Made by a program: the position numbers and the translations under genes
Assembly: GCA_032718565.1 (NCBI GenBank)
Contig: JAVGVS010000025.1
Coordinates: forward strand, 1,868,340 to 1,932,339
DNA: 64,000 nucleotides
DNA from: Distichodus sexfasciatus
Taxonomy: Eukaryota > Chordata > Actinopteri > Characiformes > Distichodontidae
Direction: 5' to 3'
Notes under the pieces: generated by a model
Told to the model about the DNA's origin: nothing
Seen by the model: only the letters and a program-made list of their open reading frames with translations
Database searches by the model: none
Shown: positions 24,031-34,170 of the stretch, in pieces
Position numbering within the stretch: position 1 is the first letter of the stretch
Layout: the number at the start of each line of letters is the position of its first letter

Positions 24031-24575
24031 CGACACTCACTACCAACTTCTCCTTACTGACGCCAGCGCTGGCCGAACTGGAAACACACCGGAAACAGAA
24101 CCTTGATGAAAGCGTGAGAACCCGGAAGCTTGAGCGACCGAAAAGGGTGAAGCAGAAAATTTGCCGTATTGCACAGAGCGTCTCCCAACAGTCAGCGTTT
24201 GTCCCTGAAGAAGGTTATTCTGTAAAAGCCTGCTTCAAAACGACGACGACGATGAGGACAGATCAAATCGAAAGCCCACCTTCCCTCTTCGCGCCCCTCC
24301 CTCCCAAAAACCCCCCACAACAGAAGTGACTCTTCTAGGCCTAAAGGCGTAGAAATGAGAGGAGGTGCGTGTTTTTTTTGTGGTGTTTTGTTCTAGGATC
24401 TATAATTATATGAAAATAATTCATGCTCCATGCTAAATACATTATTTACCTTACATGAACTTCTTGAATAAAAAACAGTTTTCTCTTTTATTTTCTTTAC
24501 AGAACTCATGCAATACGATTTTGGGAGATCCTGCTGGCTACATTGCTTTAAATTAAGAAAAGGACAAAGTTCTAA

Positions 24576-25107
24576 TGTAACTTTTTTTATACAGCGTTAT
24601 ATCCTGACTGGATGAAATTGCTTATTACATCATGAGGGTTAGGAAAAAAAGGGAGAATAAAAAGAACGCAAACGAATAAACAAATAAAAAAATACACACA
24701 CACAAAAAAAAACAACTCCACAGTCATCTTATTATTTTTGTTCACTAAAATACAATTGGCAGGTTTTGTAGCGTTTAAAATCTAGCAAGGTTTTTTAGGC
24801 TTTAATGGGTTTTTATTGTGCCACAACAGGATTATCACTAGGTCGGGTTATTTTATTAGGACGATATCACTCGTGTCGATTGCTTAGGGAAGAACACGGG
24901 CAGTTAAATACGTAACGGTCAAAATAAGGTATATTAATAATCTCAAAAACACACTTTTATAGTGGCTTATGGCTTAGAAGTTCTATCACTGATTAAAGGA
25001 CTCCAGTAAGTGGCATCTTCGCTACTAACAGTTACGAGAGCTGCAATAAAGACCACGAGCGCTGGTAGCGTGCCACGGTTTTGGGGCGAAATGAGCAGCG
25101 TTAAAAA
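24576..25107 (+). repeat. Dispersed direct repeat D, copy 1
   Basis: Shares ordered landmarks with 28010-28915: ACAGCGTT-TAT, CTGACTGGAT, TTCACTAAAA, TTTTTAGGCTTTAAT, TTTATTGTGCCA, TTATTAGGACGATATCACTC, TCGATTGCTTAG, and ATGGCTTAGAA ahead of GACTCCAG. It ends where the hAT-type element at 25109 begins. Whether this is a transposon or a segmental duplication is open. Confidence 0.8.
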
Positions 25108-25263
25108 GTAGGGGTGTAACGATACATCAGTCCACATCAAGACATCGATTCAGTGACCAACAAGTCCATAACCTGATCGCTCAGATATCATACGCATGGT
25201 GAAATCACTTTATATGGAATCAGGAGGCCTACTTTTATTTAAAGAGTTCGTTGTTCATTTAAA

Positions 25264-25893
25264 TGTGACCCTCCACGGCAAAGCCAGTCACTTGTCGCAA
25301 ATTTTTAAAATTGAGTTATTGTGTTTTCATGAAAGGGCATAAATCAAGCTTCAAAACGATACCTATATGGAATGAATGGGACGACATATGACTGAGATAT
25401 CAACATTCAAAGGAGTCGGGTTTCTCCTGTCACGCCAAGTGAGAAACGGACAAATCCGCCTTTGAAGAAAATCGACGTAGCACTCACAGACGCTCGGTGC
25501 GGTCACGGCTACGTTTGTATTTAGGGTAGCCTACGCTGCATTCACAGCCACACGGATAGCCTACCTGCGTTAGGTTAACTGAACTCGGGAGACGAAGATG
25601 GATTCCGGAGAAATATCTTCACGCTAGTCAACGAGTGGATTTACCGTAAATATTGAAGTGGAGCGGTCAAAACAGAAACTTTTAACATGCTGCTGGAATT
25701 GAATTCCTCACCTCAAGAAAGTCACGTTTTTAGGATGGAAAGGGTTTTCAGCGAAGTTTATTCACAACAGTACAGTATAGACTGTTTCAAAACACTAAAA
25801 AAAGTCCAAAATTTACCCCACGCAACATAAACGCTCGTTTTTCTCAGAAACCTCCGTTGCAACAAGCGACTGGTTTTGCCGTGGAGGGTCACA
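25264..25893. mobile_element. Foldback element with TGTGACCCTCCACGGCAAA termini, copy 1
   Basis: About 630 bp. The left arm (TGTGACCCTCCACGGCAAAG, then CCAGTCACTTGTCGCAA) is repeated inverted at the right end (TTGCCGTGGAGGGTCACA). A related copy lies at 60682-61310 in the opposite orientation. The interior (GGAATTGAATTCCTCACCTC, and TATATGGAATGAATGGGACG near the left arm) is conserved between copies and has no long frame. Confidence 0.8.
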
Positions 25894-25998
25894 AATATCT
25901 GCTTCAACTCAGGACTAAAAACGTCAAATGATATTTGACTTGCTTTTTGTGCTCCAACGTGATTTGCCCTTTAGCAAGAGAAGCGATCGTGTTAAATC

Positions 25999-26459
25999 TA
26001 GGGGTGTTAAAATGAATCGCATGCTGGAAGCATCGCCATACAGACGTGGACGATTCTGCATCGATGCAATGGCAGACCATAATCAATTATAACTGAGGTC
26101 ATCAACCGGCAGTCTGCTGCCCCCTGGTGGTCCGCGGAGGCACTGCAGGTTGTCCGGGACATAATCCAGTAATAATCCACTATTGAAAAATGTTTTTTTG
26201 TTTTTCTCAAAACATTTGCAGCTGATTTGGCCATTTTTATAAATAATGAAATTAATGCAAATATCTAAAAAGTAACAGAAAAAATACTCCCTCTCACACC
26301 CAGACGGCTTATTCTGAGTGGTGGTCTCTGGGACAGAAGCAGTTGAAAACCTCTGGATTATATCATCATAATACTGCTTGGTGAAAAACTGATGGGCTGC
26401 ATCGTGATGCTCCAAGATATCGTCTCGAATCGTGAGACCAGTGAAGGTTCACACTTCTA
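25999..26459. mobile_element. Non-autonomous hAT-type transposon TAGGGGTGTTAAAATG
   Basis: Starts TAGGGGTGTTAAAATGAATCG and ends TTCACACTTCTA. Flanks GTTAAATC (25991-25998) and GTAAAATC (26460-26467) match at 7 of 8 positions, a decayed 8-bp duplication. It is inserted inside the 25109-26600 element. It carries the CTCF-core match at 26117. Confidence 0.75.
26117..26130 (-). promoter_or_regulatory. CTCF-core match carried by a transposon
   Basis: The minus strand reads CCACCAGGGGGCAG, a perfect fit to the CTCF core. It lies within the hAT-type element 25999-26459, about 1 kb past the foxn3 stop codon. Confidence 0.5.
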
Positions 26460-26600
26460 GTAAAATCAGCGTATTATATCGTCTCATATCGATCGCTGGC
26501 TCCTGAGTCAAATGAAATCGACACTGCATCGTAACAGACCGTGATATCGGCAAACGTCGAACCGTTGTGCGCTGAATCGATCTTGTGATTTAAACCCCTA

Positions 26601-27166
26601 GCAGAAATAGGAGCGGCTCTCCTCCAACTGGCTCAAAGTACGGCATCATGTTTGGCACTGCGCTGCCCCGCGTTACCAACCAAACTTTCGCATGTGTGCC
26701 CACGTCACCCTGGCACCACGTGCCCGCTTCAGCGAGCTGCACCTCGGCTATTTTAACACTCACCGACCGCATGGTTTCCTGTGGCTATTTCTAAGCGCTG
26801 GTAAGTGCTTGTAGGGGGGAGGGAGGTGGGGCAGGAATCTACTTTATCACTTTATTTTCCTTTATCACTTGAATTTTTACCATCGGCCAAATGAAAAACC
26901 CGTTACTGAATTAGCTGAATATCTTAAAAAGGTTTTTGCTATGGCTTTAATCTCCTTTAAAAAACAAAGAGAAACAACAAAAACGCAAAAGAAAAAATAA
27001 AGAACCCTCAATAAGATTAGCTATAAAGATAGGAAAACAAAGTGATTGTTGATATTGCCACCAATCAGTAGAATTCACCTGATGTCCTGGAAAAAAATAG
27101 TAAAATTCTATTAAAAGTGATGTGTTTTTCTTCCTCTTCCTTTACAACACAGTCACATCCTGGTTA
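26601..27166 (-). other. foxn3: Presumptive start of the foxn3 3' UTR
   Basis: Begins directly after the TAA at 27167-27169 on the minus strand and is free of the large repeats found further down. Vertebrate FOXN3 mRNAs have long 3' UTRs, so transcription may continue past the transposon nest. The true 3' end cannot be seen from sequence alone. Confidence 0.4.
26851..26856 (-). terminator. foxn3: Candidate foxn3 polyadenylation signal AATAAA
   Basis: TTTATT on the plus strand is AATAAA on the minus strand, about 310 nt past the stop codon. Canonical hexamers are common in AT-rich DNA, so this is only a candidate, perhaps a proximal site. Confidence 0.3.
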
Positions 27167-27689
27167 TTATTTTTCTTTTTGCTCTTTCTGGCCCTTGGCC
27201 GTCCGGTTGGTGATATTGTTCAAGCAGGCTCTGACGCCGGCCAGGTGGAGCAGGGATCCGGCCGCCTCCTTCATCTCCTCGTCGTCGCTTTCCGGAGGCT
27301 TCTCCGTGCGTCTCTTTTTTAAGGGCAGCGTGTCGCTGGACGCTCGCTGCTTGCCCTTTAGCAAAAGTTGCCGTTTCTTGTGCTGGCCGGCGAGGCCCAG
27401 CGCGTCCACCGACCACTCCTTGGGCTCCTTCTTGATCTTGCTCTTGTTGTTGCTGTCGTCGTTGTCGTCCTCCTCCTCGTCGTGGCGGCGCTCGGCGGCG
27501 CCGGCCGCCTCGTTGCCGCGGAGGCCGGCGGACTGGCTGCAGTCGAGCGGGACGAGGGCGTCTCCGGGGGCGGAGCTGGAAGATTTGGCGTAACTGTAGT
27601 TGTGGTCCTCCTTGGGGTCGCTGCTGACCAGCGGAGAGTCACAAGAGGGCTCGCTGTCGCTACGCATCCTGCAGCTGGCCAGCACTGAC
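27167..27689 (-). CDS. foxn3: foxn3 terminal coding exon (C-terminus of forkhead box N3)
   Basis: Encodes the last 173 residues of FOXN3/CHES1, a nuclear forkhead transcription factor known mainly as a repressor and as a checkpoint suppressor. The exon starts at a TAACTAG acceptor; its first G completes an Arg codon (AG|G) from the exon at 36573-36681. Near the start, SCRMRSDSEPSC and then DPKEDHNYS match vertebrate FOXN3. Next comes a fish-variable acidic stretch (EEEDDNDDSNNKSK), then TLPLKKRRTEKPPES with a probable nuclear localisation signal, then the conserved SDDEEMKEAAGSLLHLAG helix and CLNNITNRTAKGQKEQKE. The protein ends KEK and TAA, about three residues shorter than the human tail as I remember it. 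The C-terminal part of human FOXN3 is reported to bind SKIP and menin. The forkhead domain itself is not in this exon. Confidence 0.96.
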
Positions 27690-27800
27690 CTAGTTACACA
27701 GAGGAAAAACACACACACACCGTGCGGTTAGCCGAATCTGAGACGGAAATATGATCACACACACGCACACGTAGCACTTAATAAAAACGCTTCATCTGCT

Positions 27801-27996
27801 TAACCGTTCGGCTGTACGCCCCACCATCGGAAGGTCGCCGGTACGAATACAATGAGCGCTAAAGGTACCACTGAGGTACTCGTGAGCCAAAAAGCTGCCC
27901 ACTGCTCCTTCACGGATGGGTCGAATGTAGAGGTTACATTTGGCTGTGGTGCACTGTGGCTGTGCTGTGGTGTGTTCACAGTGACGATCTCTCACT
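27801..27996 (+). mobile_element. V-SINE-like copy
   Basis: Head partly decayed (TAACCGTTCGGCTGTACG; B box GGTACGAATAC). Core GGTACCACTGAGGTACTCGTG, with the following core segment deleted, and the TGTGTTCACAGTGACG tail present. It lies about 110 bp inside the intron from the terminal-exon acceptor. Confidence 0.8.
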
Positions 27997-28087
27997 TTAA
28001 CTTAATTCTAAGTATGACGTTTTAATACAGCGTTCTATTCTGACTGGATAAACTTGCTTCTTCCATCATTTGGGGAAGAAAAATGCA

Positions 28088-28328
28088 AGTTGGCGGCGTA
28101 AAGGTGGGGTGTTCGCCCCGTGATCGGACGGTCGCAGGTTCGAATCCAGGGCTGGTAAAGTTACCACTGAGGTACTCATGAGCAAAGTACCGTCCCCAAG
28201 CACTGCTCCCTGGGCGCTGCCCTTGTTAGCTGCCCACTGCTTCTTCACGGATGGGTCAAATGCAGAGGTCACATTTGGTTGTGGTGCACTGTGTGCTGTG
28301 CTGTGGTGTGTTCACAATGACAAATAAT
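28088..28328 (+). mobile_element. V-SINE-like copy, nearly full length
   Basis: Complete head (AGTTGGCGGCGTAAAGG, B box GGTTCGAATCC), core, and TGTTCACAATGACAAATAA tail. It is one of the better preserved copies. Confidence 0.9.
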
Positions 28329-28402
28329 TCCGTACTTAAAGTGTTTTATCAAGAATACGGCCAGTAAGAAGGACATCAAATAAGCAGTGATCAAGACGGA
28401 GC

Positions 28403-28545
28403 AGCAGGCGGCACAGTGGTTAGCTCTGCCGCCTGACAGGGAGAAGGTTCTGGTTTGGGGCGCCGGGTCGGCCGTAGGGCCTTTCTGTGTGGAGCTTGCG
28501 TGCTCTCCTCCGTGTTTTTCTCTGAGGGCTCCGGCTTCGTTCACT
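28403..28545 (+). mobile_element. GGCGGCACGGTGG-type tRNA-derived SINE, 3'-truncated
   Basis: GGCGGCACAGTGGTTAGC, GCCGCCTGACAGGGAGAAGG and GGGCCTTTCTGTGTGGAG follow the order of the full copy at 37931-38301. It stops after GAGGGCTCCGGC. Confidence 0.8.
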
Positions 28546-28915
28546 AAAACGCAATTTGTGACAATGGTCATTTTTTGTGGCGTTAAATCTATCGAGGTTT
28601 TCAGGCTTTAATTGGTTTTATTGTGCCATGAGAGTATTATCATCACATCACCGTATCTTATTAGGACGATATCACTCCGGTCGATTGCTTAGAGACGAAT
28701 GTGGGACCTCAGAAGGACCTCAAGTACATAACAATCAAAACAGAGCACGTTACTTGCCTCAGAAATGCACACTGATAGTGGCGTATGACTTAGAATGTTC
28801 ATGACTGATTAAAAGACTCCAGCGTGTGCCGTCTTCTAACAACAGAACGCATGAAGAGCTCGAGTGTTGCCAGTATGAGCCTGGTTCTTGAGTGAACGGG
28901 GCAGCGAGTGTCGAC

Positions 28916-29429
28916 GATGCGCTCCGTGTTTAAAAGGGGAGCATCTGTGTTTTGTTGAAGCTTTCACCATAAGCAGGGGTGATTTTTCACGCCAAAATCC
29001 ACACGACACACGGGGGACGAATGCTCTATCTGTGACAGAAAGGATGTTTATTAAAAACACCGTATCTCCCGATTCTGTGTGTTTACTCCGTCGTGGAGCC
29101 AATTTGCCGCATGGGTGAAGGAGCTTTATTTGGGGGTCTGACCCCGTACAAAGCCGCGTTAAGATTTGCCGGGTTCTCTTGAGGAACGCCGGCCTTTATG
29201 CAGCACATTATATTTTCAGCCAGATTTAGGTCATTCTCTAACTAGGCCACTTCAGGTCCTCTTACCTCTTCTCTTCTCTAGCACGGCCACTTCTAGTTAC
29301 GTACACGGCCGGGGTCGAAAACGAGCTGAAAGACCAATCTCCCTCTCAGCGCTGCCGGCCTTTAGGTGGACGAGGGTCTGACCTGACTAAAAATGCAGCT
29401 CGGTCCAGCTTATTCTGGTTCATATACAC
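28916..29429. other. Intron sequence, no exon; probably old repeat
   Basis: Mixed composition with CpG-containing words and no splice-bounded frame. GCACGGCCACTTCTAG and similar words suggest transposon debris, but I could not assign it. Confidence 0.35.
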
Positions 29430-29664
29430 TGCGAGTCAAAAATGGACAAAACGGGATCTGGCCGATAATTTTGGCAAATGCTGCCAAAAACGCTGCTTCT
29501 TTCACTGTCACATTTTGAATTAAACTGGCAACTTAAACATGTGATTATCATATTGACCAACACACATGTGGCTACACGCCTTGCAAAAAATATCCCCCAA
29601 AAAATACAAAAAAATTTGCCTGGACAAGGCATCACTGACAATGTGACTGACCAGTGGTGTTTGT

Positions 29665-30555
29665 GACTTAAAGGAGAACGTCGGTCAGTTTCAACATTTG
29701 GCTCAATTGTTCGGCGTCACAGAGTGCTGTCAGCAGCGACAAAAAAAAAAAAGTTTTGGTGCTGCCTACACCGACTTATGCTCCCTCTAGTGTTCGCAGC
29801 CTGGCGACTGTAACGCTAACCACTCGGGGCAGGGTTTACACATACTTTCAGTCTCTTAACGTGCTCAAAATGTCGTTACCAGTGCTAGGCAACGTGAAAC
29901 GGTTCCTTATGAGACAGTGCATATGTAACTGCAGTAGTTTTGAAAGAACAGTATAACAGTGTTTATTCAGGTGGTCACACAGCACCGTTTACTCTCGTTG
30001 CTCGCTAAGGGGTAGTTGGTGGCGTAACGGTAAGGTGTTCGCCCCGTGATCAGAAGGTTGCAGGTTCGAATCCAGGGTTGGGTAAAGTTACCACTGAGGT
30101 ACACATGAGCAAGGTACCGTACCCAAGCACTGCTCCCCAGGCGTTTGCTAGCTGCCCACTGCTCCTTCACAGATGGGTCAAATGCAGATTTAGTTGTGGT
30201 GCACTGTGTGCTGTGCTGTGGTGTGTTCACAATGACAAATAATCACTCCCTCTCACTAAAGTGAAACTCACACCAGTCGAGCTCGAGTTAGACCCGGCTC
30301 TTCGAAGTGAATGGGCGGTGGCGTCTTGGAAAGAGGATGTGGAATATTTGGCACTGAAACCTGGCTGAAAGATTTTTCCGGAAGTGACGAGAGTAAACAG
30401 AACTGTGTGACCGCCTGAATAAACACTGTTTTACACTGTTCTTTCACAACTACTGCAGTTACATATGCACTGTGTTGTCTCATAAGGAGCCGTTTCTAAA
30501 AGCACGTTTAAACCCTGCCCGAGTGGTCAGCGTTACAGTCGCCAGGGACAAAATA
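29665..30555. mobile_element. Long foldback element with a SINE in its loop
   Basis: The left arm, about 29808-29995 (GGCGACTGTAACGCTAACCA, ATATGTAACTGCAGTAGTT, TTTATTCAGGTGGTCACACA), is repeated inverted at about 30381-30548. The arms are roughly 170-190 bp with small indels. The outer limits are uncertain. Between the arms lies the V-SINE-like copy 30013-30245, so the element was in place before that SINE arrived. Confidence 0.75.
30013..30245 (+). mobile_element. V-SINE-like copy, nearly full length
   Basis: TAGTTGGTGGCGTAACGG head, GGTTCGAATCC B box, core and CAATGACAAATAATCAC tail; about 20 bp of the late core is deleted. It sits in the loop of the foldback element. Confidence 0.9.
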
Positions 30556-30780
30556 AGTTACAGAATATATACTGTATGAACAGGAGACGGGATGAGAAGT
30601 AAGTCACAACGTGAACGTCTTGAGGATTTGTGCAACAGCTTCAAACTAAAATCAGTGACACAAAATATTGCTTGTGATAATTGTCATTTCACAGGGGGTT
30701 GTAGCTCCAGCTTTAATGTGTGTTGGGCAAAATAATAATCACCTTGTTTTTAAGAGAGTCATTATTTTGTTATTATTAAC

Positions 30781-30985
30781 TCACCACACCGCAGACACGG
30801 TTCACCCCAGCAAAATGTGACCTCTACATTTGACCCATCCATGAAGGAGCAGTGGGCAGCTCTTTGGCAGCAGCTGGGAGTAGTGCTCCGGGTACGTGCC
30901 TTGCTCACGAGTACCCCAGAGGTACCTTTACCGATCCGGAACTTGAACCGACGAACTCCCTGAGCGTCACACTACCAACTGCTCC
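30781..30985 (-). mobile_element. V-SINE-like copy
   Basis: Minus-strand copy with TGACCCATCCATGAAGGAGC, GTGCCTTGCTCACGAGTACC and a head ending CACTACCAACTGCTCC. It interrupts repeat N copy 1. Confidence 0.85.
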
Positions 30986-31570
30986 GAACTGTTGCAAACG
31001 TATTTCTGATTGGAGACTTCAAAACAGGCAACATTTGCCAAAGGTATGGGCAAAGACACAAAATATCTCAGTGTATACGCATTTACTTGTGAGTGGTTTG
31101 TGAGTCATTTTTTTTACTCTGCAAACTAGTTTCAGTAACATTCCCACTTGGCCAACAATCTCACAGTCGAGGCATTTATCAGACACAATGGTTTCACTGC
31201 GTAATCAGAGGGAGACTCTGCGTGTAGCAACTTTGGCTTAACGGCTGTGCTGAGTTTTTTTCTTTTCTTTTTCGTAAGGTATTTGACCCTCTAACTTTAC
31301 GCTTATCAACAAGATTTTCGCCACCACCTCACAGTAAAGAAGATCAGATGGTTGTTGTTGTTGTTTTGTCGTTATGGATACAGTCTTTCTTTGCTTGAGG
31401 AAGCTGATCCACAGTTAAGATAGTGATTGCTAGCTGTTTGTTCATCTTACTCCTTTTCACTCCTTCATACTTATAACAGCACCTTGAAGATATAACACAC
31501 CTTCAAAAACAACCTTTTATTCCACTATAGGATCTTCTTTATAGTCCTGTCACAGTCACAGTCTTATAAT

Positions 31571-32218
31571 CAGTGTTGGGCAAGTTCCTTCAAAACTCTA
31601 ATGCGTTATTTATTACTTGTTACTGTCATTTCAAAGTAATTCATTACATTGCAATATTACTGTATTTAAAATGTAAGGCATTACACTACTGTTGCATTAC
31701 TTTTATGTTACTCTCACCAAAATAACTGGAAATATGGATTTGGAAATGTAAATGTAGCTCATGACGCTTAATTAGCTCATTACACAGCCAGTGGAAGGTG
31801 ATGTGGTATCTAACTGAGCTAGGCTTACGGTTAAAAACAGTAGAATATGACAGCCACAGTGATGGCTCATGGCGCAATACAAGGAACAATCATCGCAAGA
31901 ACAGACAAAAGGTCAAAGTCTGGCAAATTGTGAAAGAAATACTGTAACTTTAGGCCTATTCATATTAACGTTAGATCAGTTGCAGGTTCACTCACCTCTC
32001 TGTTCTGTCTGACAAATTTTGGCGAATTTGTATGAAGAAAAAAAACCCTATCACTTCATTCCGGGTTAAAAATGCATTGTAACGTGTGTTACTGACATTT
32101 GTACCGAGTAAAATATTACCAATTTTTTTTTCTGTAATGCCTTACATTACCGCGTTACAGCAAAAAGCAATGCATTACAGTAATTCGTTACTTTTGTAAC
32201 GCGTTACTCCCAACACTA
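31571..32218. mobile_element. Non-autonomous hAT transposon with perfect 8-bp target-site duplication
   Basis: Starts CAGTGTTGGGCAAGTTCC and ends GTTACTCCCAACACTA, inverted. CTTATAAT flanks both ends exactly (31563-31570 and 32219-32226). 648 bp. Sub-terminal regions are dense in TAATGC/ATTACT words, a known style of hAT-type fish repeats. No transposase frame. Confidence 0.92.
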
Positions 32219-32439
32219 CTTATAATAACTAAGAGACGAGCGGTTGGTGGAGGAGAGCTAGTGACTGTATTTGTATTGCTCCTCTTGGTTTTGTGCAGTG
32301 TGTTTAAAAGAGTGATGGGAGTGACTGCGTTCAGCACCCGCCCTGCTGCTGGCAGGAGAGAGGCCCGGCGTGTCGAGTTACGTAAGCGATTTGAGTGACA
32401 CAGACTTAAGCAAACTCATACATTATCTGCAGGAGGCGG

Positions 32440-33010
32440 TGCGGCGGCGGCGGCGAGCATCGTGCCCGGGAACCTCTACAGTCCGCAATGAGTCATGAGC
32501 TAATTAAATTAAGCCCTTCTCATGGCTTTGAAATGTACTTCAGCTCTTGAAGTACCTCTCTGGCTGACCAACAGCGCTATTATAAAACTAATTAATGGCG
32601 GTGGATTACAAAACAGGCCGATTTTCACCGGAGAACTCACCCAGGACAATGGCGAGGGAGCGCCATTATTCCCATTTACGCTCCTCGTCAACAACAAAAA
32701 GCGGCATTAAAATAATGAAGTGACTTTTCGGTTTCGGAGCGTTCGCTCGGCGGTCGGACTTTAAAGCTTTGAGAGTTGGCCGCTTGGCGTTCCGTGCGGC
32801 GAGGCCGTAAACATTAAAATTCCTCTGAGAGCTCGGAAAAAAATAATAAAGCGGAGAGCTTTTTCACATCCTGCCTCGTTTGTGCAATTATGACTCATGA
32901 ATTATAGCCACAGCGCAGCGGGCTAAGAAAACGCACTTAATTATTAATGCCTAAATGCAGTGTCACTCATCTTAGAAGGAAGGGGGGAGATGTCGCCTTC
33001 ATCCACGCTG
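32440..33010. other. Intronic unique block, candidate conserved non-coding element
   Basis: The longest repeat-free stretch in the short foxn3 intron. It is dense in homeodomain-type and AP-1-like motifs: ATGAGTCATGAGCTAATTAA, AAACTAATTAATGGC, TGACTCATGAATTATAG, CTTAATTATTAATGCC. It contains no exon. A developmental enhancer is a reasonable guess. Confidence 0.35.
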
Positions 33011-33138
33011 CCCGCAATACAATATGTCAGCCAGTGTGTTAACACGGCCGGGTCACTACATTAGACGTGTGAGTGTGAGAGACTTTTGGATTGCATGGTG
33101 AGTTAGTTTACATCCATCTCTCACTGCTTTTGTGTGTG

Positions 33139-33257
33139 AGTGATTGTCATTGTGAACACAGCACGGCACAGCACAGCACAGCTCACAGTGCACCACAAAT
33201 ATATGTGACCTCTACATTTGACCCATCCATGAAGGAGCAGTGGGCAGCTTTTTGGAC
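33139..33257 (-). mobile_element. V-SINE-like 3'-half fragment
   Basis: Only the tail and first core part remain (GTCATTGTGAACACAGCAC to GGAGCAGTGGGCAGC). It breaks off before the tRNA head. Confidence 0.8.
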
Positions 33258-33351
33258 AGCTTTTTTGCGGTACCAAAAAAGTTACACTGTTACATGCTCT
33301 CTTTCCATGTTATACGGTAGAGTTTTGTGTTTTATTTATGTTTAATTTGTT

Positions 33352-33460
33352 AGAGTGGTTAGCGCTGCCGCCTCACAGCGAGACGGTCTAAGTTCGATCC
33401 CCGGGTTCGGCTGTAGGGGCCTTTCTGTGTGGAGTTTGCATGCCCTTCCTGTGTAGGAGC
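33352..33460 (+). mobile_element. GGCGGCACGGTGG-type SINE fragment
   Basis: AGTGGTTAGCGCTGCCGCC, B box AGTTCGATCCC, then GGCCTTTCTGTGTGGAGTT. Truncated at both ends. Confidence 0.75.
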
Positions 33461-33711
33461 AGCTTACAGGAGGATTTTAGCGGCTTGTTCTGGTTTTAGA
33501 CTGGTACCAGACAAAGAGAACGGTTTGGTTTCACTGCTGCAGACATGCAGCAGGAGAGTGATTGGGTTTCTGGGTAAAAGAGCGTCCAATATGCACACCT
33601 GCAGACCCCGAGGCGTACATGTCCAAACACACCCTCGCACACACTTAGCCTGTCCACACCTGTCTCTACGTGGACCTGTTTCAACTGGCAAAAGAGGAAC
33701 TTCACTCTAAA
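33461..33711. other. Intron sequence, nothing recognised
   Basis: Short frames only, without splice sites. Confidence 0.4.
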
Positions 33712-34162
33712 ATACACAGTGACTCAAAAAGGGATCCTTGTAGCTTTGTGGATAACTTTGGCACGTTGACGGATTTTCAAATTTTTCCTGAATTAAAATA
33801 GCAACAAAGTGATTATTATACACATGAAACATGTAGAAGCAACGCGTCATTGACGGTTTGATTGAGCAGTGGTGCTGGCATCTTTGTGCCTGTGTGCGTC
33901 TGAAAGGAGGACACTTTGGATAGTCTCTGTAACTAACAATTGCTAAACAAATCTTGTTGAATTTGTTGATAAATTGACAGTTTACAGTAAAAGTCATGAA
34001 TCAAAAATATGAAAGCTACTGTTGGTGATAAGTGTCATTTCACAAAGTATTGATAGCTAGACTTTTAAGCTGGACAATAATCATTTTGTTGCTGATTTCA
34101 TTCTGAATGCAACAGTGAATGCATTTTGAAAATCTGTCCTCATTGGCAAAGTTATGGGCAAA
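33712..34162 (+). repeat. Repeat N, copy 2
   Basis: CAGTGACTCAAAAAGGGATC, GCAACAAAGTGATTATTATA, GTTGATAAATTGACAGTTTA, GATAAGTGTCATTTCACAAA and GGCAAAGTTATGGGCAAAGG in order. The 34171-34543 transposon is inserted at its right end. Confidence 0.75.
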
Positions 34163-34170
34163 GGTACAGA

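Larger units (their letters stand above)
25109..26600. mobile_element. Non-autonomous transposon TAGGGGTGTAACGATAC, hosting two further insertions
   Basis: Left end TAGGGGTGTAACGATACA, right end GTGATTTAAACCCCTA. The termini are those of a familiar hAT-type fish repeat. It is interrupted by a foldback element (25264-25893) and by a second hAT-type element (25999-26459), so its own sequence is only about 400 bp. A 3' end of the same family (TATTGTTACACCCC) is at about 46309-46322. No clear target-site duplication was seen for this outer element. Confidence 0.6.
28010..28915 (+). repeat. Dispersed direct repeat D, copy 2, split by two SINEs
   Basis: Homologous, in the same orientation, to 24576-25107. 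The left piece (about 28010-28075: ACAGCGTTCTATTCTGACTGG) and right piece (28534-28915: TTCACTAAAACGCAATT to GGGGCAGCG) are separated by a V-SINE-like copy (28088-28328) and a GGCGGC-type SINE (28403-28545). The landmark TTATTAGGACGATATCACTC is identical in both copies. Confidence 0.8.
29430..31060 (+). repeat. Repeat N, copy 1, broken up by later insertions
   Basis: Landmarks in order: GAGTCAAAAATGG (29437), AACATGTGATTATCATATT, GCCTTGCAAAA, TTTGCCTGGACAAGGCATCA, then after the foldback insertion (29665-30555) GTGATAATTGTCATTTCACA, then after a SINE (30781-30985) GCCAAAGGTATGGGCAAAG. I recognise no family for it. Copies N2-N6 share the same landmarks and the same orientation. Confidence 0.65.

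Noticed and set aside
23815..24060. Acidic poly-Glu frame
   Set aside because: The glutamate run comes from the GGA/GAA repeat, and no exon boundary supports it.
24006..24329. 108-codon open frame after the GGA tract
   Set aside because: Mixed amino-acid composition is mildly suggestive, but there is no initiating ATG in good context, no acceptor and no known match.
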